Assembly: GCF_029026145.1 (NCBI RefSeq)
Contig: NZ_CP119078.1
Location: 1,673,036 to 1,737,035, forward strand
From: Legionella cardiaca
GTDB taxonomy: Bacteria; Pseudomonadota; Gammaproteobacteria; Legionellales; Legionellaceae
Direction of reading: 5' to 3'
Length of the DNA stretch: 64,000 nucleotides
Part shown: in pieces, positions 39,628 to 48,821 of the stretch
Layout of the letters: each line of letters opens with the position of its first letter
Numbering within the stretch: the stretch's first letter is position 1
Position numbers and translations under genes: made by a program
Notes under the pieces: model-generated
What the model was told of the DNA's origin: nothing
What the model saw: the letters and a program-made list of their open reading frames with translations, nothing else
Database searches by the model: none

Positions 39628-40110
39628 TTATCTTTTTTTATTCCGAATTAGCCTTACAAAATAGAATAAAGGAAGAAGAATTGGAAGTATTAACAAACCA
39701 ACCGTGACTTTAGCGGGATTCAGTGAATACTTCCACTGATAATAACCAAGTTGCGGAGCTGAACGAGGATTATAGGCTTCATACATTAACATTGACATTA
39801 ACGAACCAAACTCTGAATGAATGTATCCCCAGTGGATCCACAAAATACCAATGGAAATACAAACCAATCCGATAATCAAAACAAAAATAAAGAGATTAAA
39901 GTTAGGTAATATCAAGTGAAAGCCAAAAAGCATAATAATTAAACTTAAGCAAAACAGTAATTGAATAATCGGGTTTTTCAATAGGCCAATATAACCAATC
40001 TGATTCGGATCAACTGGTGTTAACCCTGCTTGAGGAGGTACAAAAAAAATAAAGAACAGGCGTAACATCGCTAGAATTATGATAAACAGAATTAGTTTTT
40101 GCTTACCCAT
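39628..40110 (-). CDS. Small integral membrane protein, unknown (160 aa)
   Basis: Four hydrophobic spans (about 5-23, 45-67, 72-92, 132-152) with a short polar loop in between (HSEFGSLMSMLMYEAYNPR). The N-terminus reads as an uncleaved signal-anchor. No recognised domain. It lies 34 bp upstream of the isochorismatase-fold gene on the same strand and may be in that transcript. Confidence 0.65.
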   Translation of the reverse strand: MGKQKLILFIIILAMLRLFFIFFVPPQAGLTPVDPNQIGYIGLLKNPIIQLLFCLSLIIMLFGFHLILPNFNLFIFVLIIGLVCISIGILWIHWGYIHSEFGSLMSMLMYEAYNPRSAPQLGYYQWKYSLNPAKVTVGLLILPILLPLFYFVRLIRNKKR

Positions 40111-40281
40111 ACACTAATTTCGGCAATAGATGATAGGTATTATTATAGGTAGAAAATCAATTCGTGACAGAATAAATGGATCAAGTTTATGTTTCCTTTT
40201 GCCTTCGATAATTTAATCACTAACTGGAAATGCAATAACCAATATCTATAATTATGTTAAAACAAATTTAAGCAGGGAAAC

Positions 40282-40671
40282 ATGTCTTTCTACAAAGTGA
40301 TTTTTGGCTCTATAGTAAGTTTTACCTTCGCTGCTAATGCAATGGCTATAGCAGTTGATCCTAAGATTGTTTTAGATTCAACAATTCAAGTGATGCGATA
40401 TTGCTATGAAGTACAACATCAGACTGGCTCTCAATTGAGTCACTGTATAGTTGATATGGTTCATGATATTCCTAATCCAGACAATTACAATGTACATATT
40501 GAAGGTGATCTGCCAGGTGAGGCCACTTTGATTATATATAACCATACGGGGTATCAGATACGTTGTAATGTCTCTGCCGAGAAAACCATTCACGTGAAGC
40601 GATGTACTAACTATCAAGCTTCACCATTGACACATGGTCAAGATATATCCATTACCCCTCCTGATAGATAA
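40282..40671 (+). CDS. Secreted protein of unknown function (129 aa)
   Basis: AGCAGGGAAAC precedes the ATG as a ribosome site. A signal peptide ends near NAMA/IA. The mature part has four cysteines (YCYE, HCIV, RCNV, RCTN), likely two disulfides, and a beta-type C-terminal half. It is convergent with the DUF423 gene, whose stop lies 2 bp away. Function not recognised. Confidence 0.65.
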   Translation: MSFYKVIFGSIVSFTFAANAMAIAVDPKIVLDSTIQVMRYCYEVQHQTGSQLSHCIVDMVHDIPNPDNYNVHIEGDLPGEATLIIYNHTGYQIRCNVSAEKTIHVKRCTNYQASPLTHGQDISITPPDR

Positions 40672-40673
40672 AT

Positions 40674-41048
40674 CTAAAATTTTACTTTGCAAATACCGAT
40701 GAACAATAGTAACCACCCCATGATAAAGGCCAGACCGCCGCAAGGAGTAATCATACCTAAGCCTCTTAAACCAGTAATACTCAAAGCATAGAGACTCCCT
40801 GAAAATAGAATACATCCCAGGATAAATCCTATTCCAGCAGCATTTAGCCATTGATTTTTTACATGAAACATTAAAATGGAAAGGGCTAAAAGTGCCAAGC
40901 TATGATAAAAATGATACTGAACACCAGTTTGAAAAGTATTTAGAAAGGATACATCTACTTTTCCTTTTAGAGTATGAGTACCAAAGGCTCCTAAAATATT
41001 TGCCATCAAAATAAATAAAACAGCGATTAACATAAAACCTTTCTGCAT
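40674..41048 (-). CDS. DUF423 family membrane protein (124 aa)
   Basis: Four membrane spans and the conserved family features: an N-terminal GAFGTHTLKG, then FQTGVQYHFYHSLALL, and a SGSLYALSITGLRGLGMITPCGG block. Length is typical of the family (YgdD-like inner-membrane proteins). Function unknown across bacteria. Confidence 0.9.
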   Translation of the reverse strand: MQKGFMLIAVLFILMANILGAFGTHTLKGKVDVSFLNTFQTGVQYHFYHSLALLALSILMFHVKNQWLNAAGIGFILGCILFSGSLYALSITGLRGLGMITPCGGLAFIMGWLLLFIGICKVKF

Positions 41049-41138
41049 GAAATTCCCACTTTTTTTAAATGGCTCACTATTTTTTCATAGGATTTCAAGT
41101 GAGTAAACTCGCCAAGCCATACCCGTGACAAATTGGAG

Positions 41139-41162
41139 GCTATCCGAAATTTTCCGGATAGC
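41139..41162 (-). terminator. Hairpin, possible terminator of the phosphoribosyltransferase gene
   Basis: GCTATCCG at 41139-41146 pairs with 41155-41162. It lies 20 bp beyond the stop of the phosphoribosyltransferase gene on the minus strand, but no strong U-tract follows. Confidence 0.4.
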
Positions 41163-41181
41163 TGAGAATAGATTATAGTCG

Positions 41182-42036
41182 CTATTGGAAAGTATACGAA
41201 TCTTCCGGCTCAGGTAATGGCTGAGCAGTATGCGAGGGTAAACTTTCTTTATTCAATCCATCTTTATTCAAACCAAATATTGTCAGGTTGCTGCTGCCTG
41301 GCTTTGCTTCTTTTTCCAAAGCAATTAATTTAACTAATTCCGCATTGAGAGATTTCTCTTTATCCAGCTGTTCCTTTTCTGCTGGAGAAGGTAAAAAGTT
41401 TACATCTACGGCTCGAATTTCAAACTCATTACGTAATTCACCATAGTAATCTAGCCCCATACCTACAATAAACGCATCGGCTGGTACTTCAAATCCAACA
41501 TATTCAGGTCGATAATTACCTACTCTTTTCTGTACTTTATCAACCAAAACCACCAAAGCAACCTTCAAAGCACCTTGGTTTTGAAGCAACTCTCTGATTT
41601 TTAAATAAGTTTTTCCTGTATCACAAACATCATCCACTACAAAAACTGTTCGACCACCAAGGGGAATCTTAGGCATCGAACCAATTTTCAACTCGCCAGA
41701 AGTCATTTCATCCCCATAACTACTTGCTTGCATTGCTGTATAGGAATATTGGTAACCGCGCGCGTTTAATTCCTGTTGTAAAAGACTGGCAAAAGGAAGA
41801 GCACCATCCATTAAACTGACCAAGACTGGATTAGAAGTAGGATATTCCTTCATAAGCCTTTCAGCTAATAATTTTATGCGTTGTTTAATTACACTCTCAG
41901 TAAGAGCTTCCCCTTTCTTATCAAATTTGTCCTCATCTATCTCCCTTACAGGATGAGCATTGTTCCATACTCTCTTTGTTACTTCAGTTTTTAAACTATG
42001 AATTTTTTGCAATTTTTTAAGAATCTTTTCTTTCAC
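41182..42036 (-). CDS. Hypoxanthine/guanine phosphoribosyltransferase-like protein (284 aa)
   Basis: The PRPP-binding motif VFVVDDVCDTGKT lies at 131-143, preceded by LVSLMDGALPFASLL (the pyrophosphate loop) and SSYGDEMTSGELKI (flexible loop). VGFEVPADAFIVGMGLDYYGELRN (180-203) matches the purine-binding end of HPRT, including the Phe/Val and GLDY residues. It would salvage hypoxanthine or guanine with PRPP to give IMP or GMP. At 284 residues it is about 100 longer than usual HPRTs, with an extra N-terminal helix (1-45) and a polar C-terminal tail (220-284). Confidence 0.85.
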   Translation of the reverse strand: MKEKILKKLQKIHSLKTEVTKRVWNNAHPVREIDEDKFDKKGEALTESVIKQRIKLLAERLMKEYPTSNPVLVSLMDGALPFASLLQQELNARGYQYSYTAMQASSYGDEMTSGELKIGSMPKIPLGGRTVFVVDDVCDTGKTYLKIRELLQNQGALKVALVVLVDKVQKRVGNYRPEYVGFEVPADAFIVGMGLDYYGELRNEFEIRAVDVNFLPSPAEKEQLDKEKSLNAELVKLIALEKEAKPGSSNLTIFGLNKDGLNKESLPSHTAQPLPEPEDSYTFQ

Positions 42037-42274
42037 AATTCACCTCATGTGCTATTAAACTTTTCGTGGAGGATTGTCTGTGAGGCAATATAAAAATGCA
42101 AGTGTAATAGAATCTTCACTAATGTAATTGACTCTTATTAACTATCGTAATTTTTGTTGGGAAGCCTATCTCTTCTGCATTCATTGAAAATAATGTGTAA
42201 ATTTTATTATTGATGAAAATTTGCCTATTTCATTTAAATATAATTTGGGTTTCAAGATTAAAAGAGAAATTGAA

Positions 42275-43627
42275 ATGTTTAAATCAATTAAATTAACGAC
42301 ACCTGAAGAAATAGTCATTAATAATACCTCGCTTCCCCAAACCGAGTCTGGTGCGATTGATTTAACGCAGGCTGAACGTATTGCTGAGGGTGGAACACAT
42401 ATACTTTATCGATTCGCAGAGGCGCCTTTCGTCATTAAATTAATGAAACAAAATCCCAATCCCAACGAACTTGAGAAGTTAGAAAAAAAATACGCTGTTT
42501 TATATGAGTGCTTTGATAGAGAAGGGAAACAACGATGTATTCGGGAACGGCATACTACCCTGTCCGTGTTGGTTTCTGGAACAGAACCTCAACTTGCGGC
42601 CCTATCAATTGTTCCCTACGAAACATGTTTCAAATCTAAGGTAAAATTTGATTTCAAAATAGAGCCTGCCGAACTCGACCCTTATGTCATAGAGCACAAC
42701 CGGCTATTGTTTGACAAGGCTAATAAAATACTTATACATCAAGGCGAATTCACACCCGGTTTTAGTCTTGATGATTATGCGCTCATTGATGAAAGAATCG
42801 GAGCAATATTGCAACGTTTAGAGAGTGACCCCAAGCTTAGGGAGGTAATGATTGAATTTTTAAATCACTATCGTGATTTTTACCAAAAGACTAATATTAT
42901 TTTGGATGCTATTGGATGGGAAAATATTCTTTTTTTCAAGGACAAACAGGGTGATTGGCAGTTTAAGATAGGGAGTGTTATCAAGCATGACACTGGAAAA
43001 TACACGCATGATTTATTTGCTGCTATTCATTCTGGAAATGAAGTTGACCTTGGTACTTTTGTTAATTTTACTCACGCTTATTATTCACCAGCGAATATCA
43101 GAGCTGTCAATGTATGTGCAATGAAGCTGGGTTTAGCACCAGTTGTTCATGATGTAATCATTGATTCAAAAGATTTATTTAAAATATCTCAGAAACTATC
43201 AACAGCAGAGCGAATGCTCTCCTATGCCCGGCATGGTGATTTTGAAAAAGTGGATGAAATGCTTCAAAAGAATAAGCAACACCTTCATTTTAATCTTAGA
43301 GATTTCTGGGTCTATCCCCTGATTGCTGATGAATATATTAAGTTCGGGCAGTCACCTAAAATTTATCTTGATACTGTTAGTCAATTTCCAGTTATTTTTC
43401 CTGAAGACAACGAAGCTGCCAAACGAATTCAAGATGCAAAAATAAATATTATTGCTCGCAGCAGTCTCCATGATAAAAAGCAAATGCTTCATAAGGAGCT
43501 AGCGACACTCCTCCTTGAATCTAAACTTGGCATATTCAAACCAGCAAAGACAGCTATACATGACATTAAACAATTAGAAGAGACAAATAATTTTACCACT
43601 GAAGCGAAGAGTCAGACCATGATCTGA
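42275..43627 (+). CDS. Protein with degenerate kinase-like features (450 aa), putative effector
   Basis: I chose the ATG at 42275, with AAAGAGAAA upstream; an in-frame TTG at 42221 is less likely. Residues about 35-60 read EGGTHILYRFAEAPFVIKLMK, like the glycine loop and VIK lysine of protein kinases. Residues about 210-235 read LDAIGWENILFF...WQFKIGS, resembling a catalytic loop (D....ENIL) and activation strand, but the aligned catalytic Asp is shifted and DFG is absent. If it is a kinase fold, it may be inactive or use unusual chemistry. The rest is helical and ends in a polar tail. No signal peptide. Confidence 0.5.
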   Translation: MFKSIKLTTPEEIVINNTSLPQTESGAIDLTQAERIAEGGTHILYRFAEAPFVIKLMKQNPNPNELEKLEKKYAVLYECFDREGKQRCIRERHTTLSVLVSGTEPQLAALSIVPYETCFKSKVKFDFKIEPAELDPYVIEHNRLLFDKANKILIHQGEFTPGFSLDDYALIDERIGAILQRLESDPKLREVMIEFLNHYRDFYQKTNIILDAIGWENILFFKDKQGDWQFKIGSVIKHDTGKYTHDLFAAIHSGNEVDLGTFVNFTHAYYSPANIRAVNVCAMKLGLAPVVHDVIIDSKDLFKISQKLSTAERMLSYARHGDFEKVDEMLQKNKQHLHFNLRDFWVYPLIADEYIKFGQSPKIYLDTVSQFPVIFPEDNEAAKRIQDAKINIIARSSLHDKKQMLHKELATLLLESKLGIFKPAKTAIHDIKQLEETNNFTTEAKSQTMI

Positions 43628-43651
43628 CTTCTGACTTACATTACTTTATTT

Positions 43652-44761
43652 TTAGACGTCAAAAAAGGCTGAGACAGAGTCTCTTACTGCCATTGTGTCG
43701 TTAAAGCCCAGTTTGATTAATTCGCGGGTGAACTCCCTTTCAAATAAAAGAAAACTTAACAGATCACCAGAATGACGTTTAGCACCAAGAAAATTAAGTA
43801 AAAGGCGTAATAATATTGGAATGCTATTGTAATGGGCCTGTGCTATCGAGGCTATATCAGCACTTGGGCGTAAATGCAAGATTTGAACACTCCGCCAGGG
43901 AGAGTCCTCTTTTTTCTCCACCGGTAACAAACTTGCAATATTATTCATATGATTAATCATCTCAATATCACGATCGAGATTGTCTAAAAATAATCCATTG
44001 ATCATTCCCCCTAAAACACGTGAGAAATCAATGTCTTCATTCCGTAACTTTTCTGGTTCGCCTCTATTTAATTGTCGATTACCGATAACTAAAATCTTAT
44101 CGGCTTGACAATGAATTGCCCCACGTAGAGGAGACTCTAACCCTAAATGCCCGTCTCCATAATGAAAACCATCTATTTTGGAAGGTGGAAAAAATAAGGG
44201 TAAAGCGGTAGAGGCCAGAAAATATTCCATTTCAAGATTAACTCGCTGACTCATATGCAAGGGATGGTTCCATCCCTCAAACTCCTCGGCATAATGCTGA
44301 TAAAAGGAAATGGTTTTTTGCGTTTCATAACAGTTACTAATGATTTCGATTGCTTCCAAGTGTTTATTTTTCACAGCAGCTTCTACATCCCCAAAATTAA
44401 TAACACTTCGAAGAAATCCACGTAATGGAGAGGTATCAAGAATATGCCCGAGTAAGCGTCGCTTGAAAAACATGCTATTCATATTACGAAAAGCCGTTTT
44501 ACTGAGTGCATAATTGCTGGTTTTAAAAATTTGTGGACAAGTAATATCCCCCCACAATTCACTTAATTTATTAGTCGCAGCTTGAAAATCCCGTGCATTT
44601 TCAGCTAATACAGCCGTATTAATGCTACCAACACTGGCACCTGTGAGCATGTAAAAAGGAATGTGTTTTGAATTTAAAATTGTACTGACTGCTTTGAGAG
44701 CTCCAGCCTGATAGGCTCCGCGAGCACCACCACCGGCCAAATAAAGCGCAATTTTGGTCAT
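43652..44761 (-). CDS. Patatin-like phospholipase (369 aa)
   Basis: The N-terminus has the oxyanion-hole motif GGGARG (10-15) and the nucleophile elbow GASVG with Ser43; the catalytic dyad Asp is D203 in YGDGHLG. Spacing fits patatin-family lipid acyl hydrolases. The central region and C-terminus lack signal peptide and membrane spans. Legionella has a set of such enzymes, some of them Dot/Icm-secreted and acting on host lipids; this one could be either secreted or housekeeping. Monocistronic as far as can be seen. Confidence 0.88.
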   Translation of the reverse strand: MTKIALYLAGGGARGAYQAGALKAVSTILNSKHIPFYMLTGASVGSINTAVLAENARDFQAATNKLSELWGDITCPQIFKTSNYALSKTAFRNMNSMFFKRRLLGHILDTSPLRGFLRSVINFGDVEAAVKNKHLEAIEIISNCYETQKTISFYQHYAEEFEGWNHPLHMSQRVNLEMEYFLASTALPLFFPPSKIDGFHYGDGHLGLESPLRGAIHCQADKILVIGNRQLNRGEPEKLRNEDIDFSRVLGGMINGLFLDNLDRDIEMINHMNNIASLLPVEKKEDSPWRSVQILHLRPSADIASIAQAHYNSIPILLRLLLNFLGAKRHSGDLLSFLLFEREFTRELIKLGFNDTMAVRDSVSAFFDV

Positions 44762-44837
44762 GTTTTACTATTTTGGAAGAGAGATAAAAAATATAATCCT
44801 GTTACCCGCTGTTGGCAAGTAGCAATGCCGTAAACTA

Positions 44838-44874
44838 GTAGCAACTGCATGATTAAAGCTATAGCAGTTGCTAC
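44838..44874. repeat. Inverted repeat of the GTAGCAACTG family
   Basis: GTAGCAACTGC at 44838-44848 pairs perfectly with 44864-44874. It sits between two minus-strand genes, 6 bp past the stop of the upstream one, where it could also end its transcript. The same arm sequence GTAGCAACTG recurs in the long hairpin at 61355-61397. Confidence 0.65.
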
Positions 44875-44879
44875 ATTCG

Positions 44880-45329
44880 TTATTTATGTCTGGGGGTTAT
44901 CCATCCCTCCTCACTTCGTTTTTGTTGTATAAGATTATTTAAAAACTCTGTCGTATTTTTGATTTTTTCTTCACTACCAAAATATTTTTGTGCAAGGCTC
45001 GCAATACCGGATTTCAAATTACTTCCAGGCTCAATGCCAAGTTTTTCAACTTTAATATGTCTAAATAGAGAGTGCGCACCTAACCCTTTAGACTGCGTAT
45101 ACGCATCTTTTAAGGCAGTTAAAACAAAAATGTCTGTCTCTGCTTCTTCTTCTGAGGTTTGAGTATCTGGAAAAGGTGGAACACCAATTTCATTTAATCG
45201 TTGTAATAGTGCAGTCTTAAGATTATGAGCAGTACTTTTATTTGGACTTGATGGATCGCCATCAATTGATTTAACAATCACATCCAAGTCATCAATTAGT
45301 GCTTTTAGAGTATGATTTTTCATTCTCAA
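44880..45329 (-). CDS. Soluble protein of unknown function (149 aa)
   Basis: All-helical, mixed-charge, no signal peptide, no membrane span. Contains an acidic run (SEEEAETD) near residue 60 and a C-terminal lysine/arginine-rich end. Start MRMKN; a second Met at residue 3 is possible. Not recognised; probably a Legionella-specific small protein. Confidence 0.6.
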   Translation of the reverse strand: MRMKNHTLKALIDDLDVIVKSIDGDPSSPNKSTAHNLKTALLQRLNEIGVPPFPDTQTSEEEAETDIFVLTALKDAYTQSKGLGAHSLFRHIKVEKLGIEPGSNLKSGIASLAQKYFGSEEKIKNTTEFLNNLIQQKRSEEGWITPRHK

Positions 45330-45531
45330 TTCCTTTTGAAGATTCTATTTATATAAATATAGAATAAATGACCAATAAAAGACCTTAATGCCAAGATAAA
45401 AATCAAATATTAGAAATAATTTTTGAGACCGTTAGGAAGAAATTAATTATTCAAAAAGCGTTTTAAGAGCAGCTTTGAGCCTCAAATTCAAAAAAATAGG
45501 AGTCATGAACCTGGGGGTTAAACCCAATCAT

Positions 45532-46842
45532 TCAAGCTAAAATAATCGCTCTTATTGTGCCTGCAAATGCGGGTGGTAAACTTGAGCTTTGTCCTGGGGT
45601 GGGAATATAGGAAAGAGCAGGTTCTAAATAAATATTAGGGATTATTTGTGCCTGATAGTAAATTTGGTATATCAATTCAGTGGGTTGATCGGTACTGTGT
45701 TGATTCAGCCATGCTAGTGAAAAACCAAAACCCAGAGAATCGGCTTCTCGATTTGCGATTAAACCAAATGCCGTTAAGCCCGCGCCAATGGATTTGTTCA
45801 TGGGTAAAGCACTGGAATTATTAATACTTAATTGGTAAAAAGCTGAAATACCACTAATATCGTATCCTGGATGACGATACCATAAACGTTGTGATCCGAA
45901 CAAGTAAGCACCTGTGACCTCCATTTCGCTGAGATTTTGCTGACGAATAAGACCTTTTTGATGCCAGACTCCGACTCCAGCAGTCCCAGGTTTTTTTCCT
46001 AAAATCCATGCCCCACCTGTTTCAGCAACTTGAAAGTAACTTCCATTGAATGTTGGTCCGTTTAAACCGGTTTGTCTACCACTGGCTAAATTGCCATCAT
46101 AAATGCCATAAGCAAGATACCATTGATTCACAGGCGTAAAATTCAAAGTGAGTCCATAAGCAGAATTCGTATAGCCGGGCATAACCCCATCTACAGCAGG
46201 GCTGATAAAAATGGGAGTATAAATCAAACTGGTTACCGCGGGGATATTCGGTTCACCGGCGCTCAGGGGAACCGGTTTGATGACATTATTAAAATCCAGG
46301 GTAGTAATTGTTTTTCCAATGCGAACAAACAGCGTATCATCAAAAAGCGCTTGTCGATACCACAATGCATAAAGTTCAGAACGATTAAAAGGAGCAACAT
46401 CAGGCAACGAGTTATATCCTTGAATAAGACCCGCTTGTGCATTAGTATTTTGCGCGTTTTGTTGTAAAAATTGAGCACTAAATAGACCGCCGCGCCAACC
46501 GTTAAACTTCTCCATATCAATATTTAAATCGACTAATAACACACTGTTTGATGTGACTCGTTTCGCATCAGTTATGCCACCAGAAAATAAATCATTTGTA
46601 TCTCCGATCCAGGCACCCTGTATCATAATTCCATGATTATTTTCAATACCAAGTTTTTTTTCTATAAAGCGCTGAATTATTCCTGTCCCAGTTGGAACAT
46701 TAACTGCTGCTGGGTTCGAGCTGATACTCGTGATTTTTGAGGATTCTGTGGGTGTTGATTTTTTAGGAATGGCCTTGATTGTTTTTGCATAAACACCATG
46801 AATTGTAACCAACAAAATAACAAAGAGGGTGCGAATTATCAT
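45532..46842 (-). CDS. OprB-type carbohydrate-selective porin (436 aa)
   Basis: A signal peptide (cut near VYA) is followed by a Pro/Ser linker and a beta-barrel-type body with many alternating aromatic strands (WYRQALFDDTLFVRIGK, NQWYLAYGIYDGN). The phrases RSELYALWYRQ...LFVRIGK and the overall layout match the OprB family, outer-membrane porins for sugars or other small solutes. The last residue region AFAGTIRAIILA lacks the usual terminal aromatic, which is unusual. It ends a three-gene operon behind an acetamidase-family enzyme and a small exported protein. Confidence 0.82.
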   Translation of the reverse strand: MIIRTLFVILLVTIHGVYAKTIKAIPKKSTPTESSKITSISSNPAAVNVPTGTGIIQRFIEKKLGIENNHGIMIQGAWIGDTNDLFSGGITDAKRVTSNSVLLVDLNIDMEKFNGWRGGLFSAQFLQQNAQNTNAQAGLIQGYNSLPDVAPFNRSELYALWYRQALFDDTLFVRIGKTITTLDFNNVIKPVPLSAGEPNIPAVTSLIYTPIFISPAVDGVMPGYTNSAYGLTLNFTPVNQWYLAYGIYDGNLASGRQTGLNGPTFNGSYFQVAETGGAWILGKKPGTAGVGVWHQKGLIRQQNLSEMEVTGAYLFGSQRLWYRHPGYDISGISAFYQLSINNSSALPMNKSIGAGLTAFGLIANREADSLGFGFSLAWLNQHSTDQPTELIYQIYYQAQIIPNIYLEPALSYIPTPGQSSSLPPAFAGTIRAIILA

Positions 46843-46917
46843 TTTTCTTTTCGCTCCCTGACTCTTGCTGCAGCTGGGATAACAATTGGCCGTAGCATAC
46901 TTTTTCTAATCAATCTT

Positions 46918-47319
46918 TTAGCAGCCTGATCCAGCCATGAGCATTCTGGGGACAAGTTGATTTTGATGCACAACATAGGTTTTATTAGGAATAAAATCTA
47001 CCCAATTCGTAAGTAAGTCTGGTTCTTTTTTATCATTTGACCACACGACTAGTCTAAAGTATCTGGCGTTATTCGGTGAACTGAGTTCAACTTTTCCTTT
47101 TTGGGTGAGTATCATTAAAGAGTTTGAGTTTAATATTGCACCATTAAGGATGTTTTCATTGGCTTTTTGTACTGCTTTAGCTGAAACAGCCCACTGTATC
47201 GCGATTCTACCGAATGTATCTTTCTTCGGGTAATTCGTTTTATTGTCAAGCACAATACTGCTCGCGAAAACAGCCGAAGTCATAAAGCTGGAGCACAACA
47301 GAATGAAGATCTTTTTCAT
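46918..47319 (-). CDS. Small exported protein in the acetamidase/porin operon (133 aa)
   Basis: A clear signal peptide (cut near VFA/SS) is followed by a compact beta-type sequence with no cysteines until the terminal SGC. It lies between the acetamidase-family gene (14 bp upstream) and the OprB-type porin (75 bp downstream), so it probably works with them in the periplasm. Family not recognised. Confidence 0.65.
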   Translation of the reverse strand: MKKIFILLCSSFMTSAVFASSIVLDNKTNYPKKDTFGRIAIQWAVSAKAVQKANENILNGAILNSNSLMILTQKGKVELSSPNNARYFRLVVWSNDKKEPDLLTNWVDFIPNKTYVVHQNQLVPRMLMAGSGC

Positions 47320-47333
47320 TTTTCACCTAATGG

Positions 47334-48536
47334 TTATTGAATAATTTTGCCTTCTTGTGGTGGGCAGCTTGCATTTTCATCAATCGTTGGTGTTGTGAGT
47401 GGGAACTTACCTGCAGAAGAAAGAGTTTTCATCTTGCCCAGATTTTTGAAAGGTTTTTTTGGAATATGTACTGCGACATTTTTAATAACATTGACTGCTT
47501 CAGGGATGTCGAAATTACCTACCATGCTCAAAAATTGATAACTTTCTTGTGCTGAGAATCCTTGAGTACGCACTAAAAATTCAATTGCATTTCTTGAGGC
47601 AAGCTGCATAGCTTCAAAAAGATCCTGATTCAATCCTATCACAATCCATTCTTTCGAGTTTTCGACTATAGGCCAAGTGAATAAACTGTTACCATTGCGT
47701 TTTGTTTTATCAAATACTCCCTCGGCTTTTAGATCTTTTCTGACAATAAATTGCAAGGTGATGCCTTCATAGGAAGTCTCCATCGCTGTAACGTCAATTT
47801 CGCCGTTACTTTGCATCGCATGTGAGTCACCGGTCCACACTAAAGCTCCTTTTTGAAAAACGGGTAAATAAAGAATGGAACCTACTTGTAAGCTGGGCTC
47901 ATCTAAATTACCTCCAAAAGGGCCTGGTGGAACTGAATTGAATTGCCCTGCAACTGGTTGCCCCATATGTGTTTCTAGATTTACAGGCCAGCCATCAGGC
48001 CAATCTCGAGGAGGAGCTACCGCAATTACTCCTGGAAATGGCTTGAGACGTAAACATATTCCTTTGGTGAATTCAGTGGCGTTCTTTTCTTTATTGTATT
48101 TAAAATACATGATCCTGGGCTGGGTAAATTCCGATAAAATCCCCGCTGTAGGACTTAAAAAGTTATAACCAAAATTATTTAATTTGATATCTAATATTCG
48201 AATCTCAAGCACGTCTCCTGGTTCAGCTTCTTCAATGTAAACAGGCCCAGTTAAGCTGTGCATCCCACGTCTTTTTTGAATGTCATATTTAGTATAGAAC
48301 TGCGCGACTTCAGCTGGAGTTGTTTTATTATAAGTCATTTCATGCAAACAACTGTTCCAGGTCTCAAGAGAAACAGAATCTCCAGAGTGAACTTTAACTA
48401 CAGGTTCCTTATCCAGTGTATAAAGGCCTAGAGTCACGGTATCTTTTGTTGCGGGAACCCTGTAATTTTGTGCCGGTACGGCAGAAAAAAATACCATTGC
48501 GATTAACAAAACAAAAATTTGAATTTTGTTTAGCAT
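47334..48536 (-). CDS. Exported acetamidase/formamidase family protein (400 aa)
   Basis: After a signal peptide (cut near VPA/QN) the sequence follows the FmdA/AmdA family: VKVHSGDSVSLET, TGPVYIEEAEPGDVLEI, PPRDWPDGWPVNLETHMG, VPPGPFGGNLDEP and VWTGDSHAMQSNGEIDVTAMETS, the last with the conserved metal-site residues (GDxHxxQGxGE form). Known members hydrolyse formamide or acetamide and are mostly cytoplasmic; here a signal peptide places it in the periplasm, with a porin and a small exported protein in the same operon. Substrate in the periplasm unknown. Family assignment is firm; activity is inferred. Confidence 0.85.
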   Translation of the reverse strand: MLNKIQIFVLLIAMVFFSAVPAQNYRVPATKDTVTLGLYTLDKEPVVKVHSGDSVSLETWNSCLHEMTYNKTTPAEVAQFYTKYDIQKRRGMHSLTGPVYIEEAEPGDVLEIRILDIKLNNFGYNFLSPTAGILSEFTQPRIMYFKYNKEKNATEFTKGICLRLKPFPGVIAVAPPRDWPDGWPVNLETHMGQPVAGQFNSVPPGPFGGNLDEPSLQVGSILYLPVFQKGALVWTGDSHAMQSNGEIDVTAMETSYEGITLQFIVRKDLKAEGVFDKTKRNGNSLFTWPIVENSKEWIVIGLNQDLFEAMQLASRNAIEFLVRTQGFSAQESYQFLSMVGNFDIPEAVNVIKNVAVHIPKKPFKNLGKMKTLSSAGKFPLTTPTIDENASCPPQEGKIIQ

Positions 48537-48821
48537 TTCTAGTCCTTAAGGATAGCTAAGAAAGAATATTTGTAATAAAGCGCATCAAATAATGTACTAT
48601 GTTTAATATAAATTACAAAAAAATTCAAATAGTTGGGTCGTAGGTTCAGTACTGTCATAGCTCAATTAAAGAGCTTGAAAAAGCACAGGGTCGTTGAATT
48701 CATTCTTACCTCCTTATTTGTCATGGACAGTATCTACGCTCGCTAATAAATTTCCAATTTTTGGACTTGAACGATTTTATATATTAAAGTCAAACGACGT
48801 GAGGATTGTTTTGAGAATATA

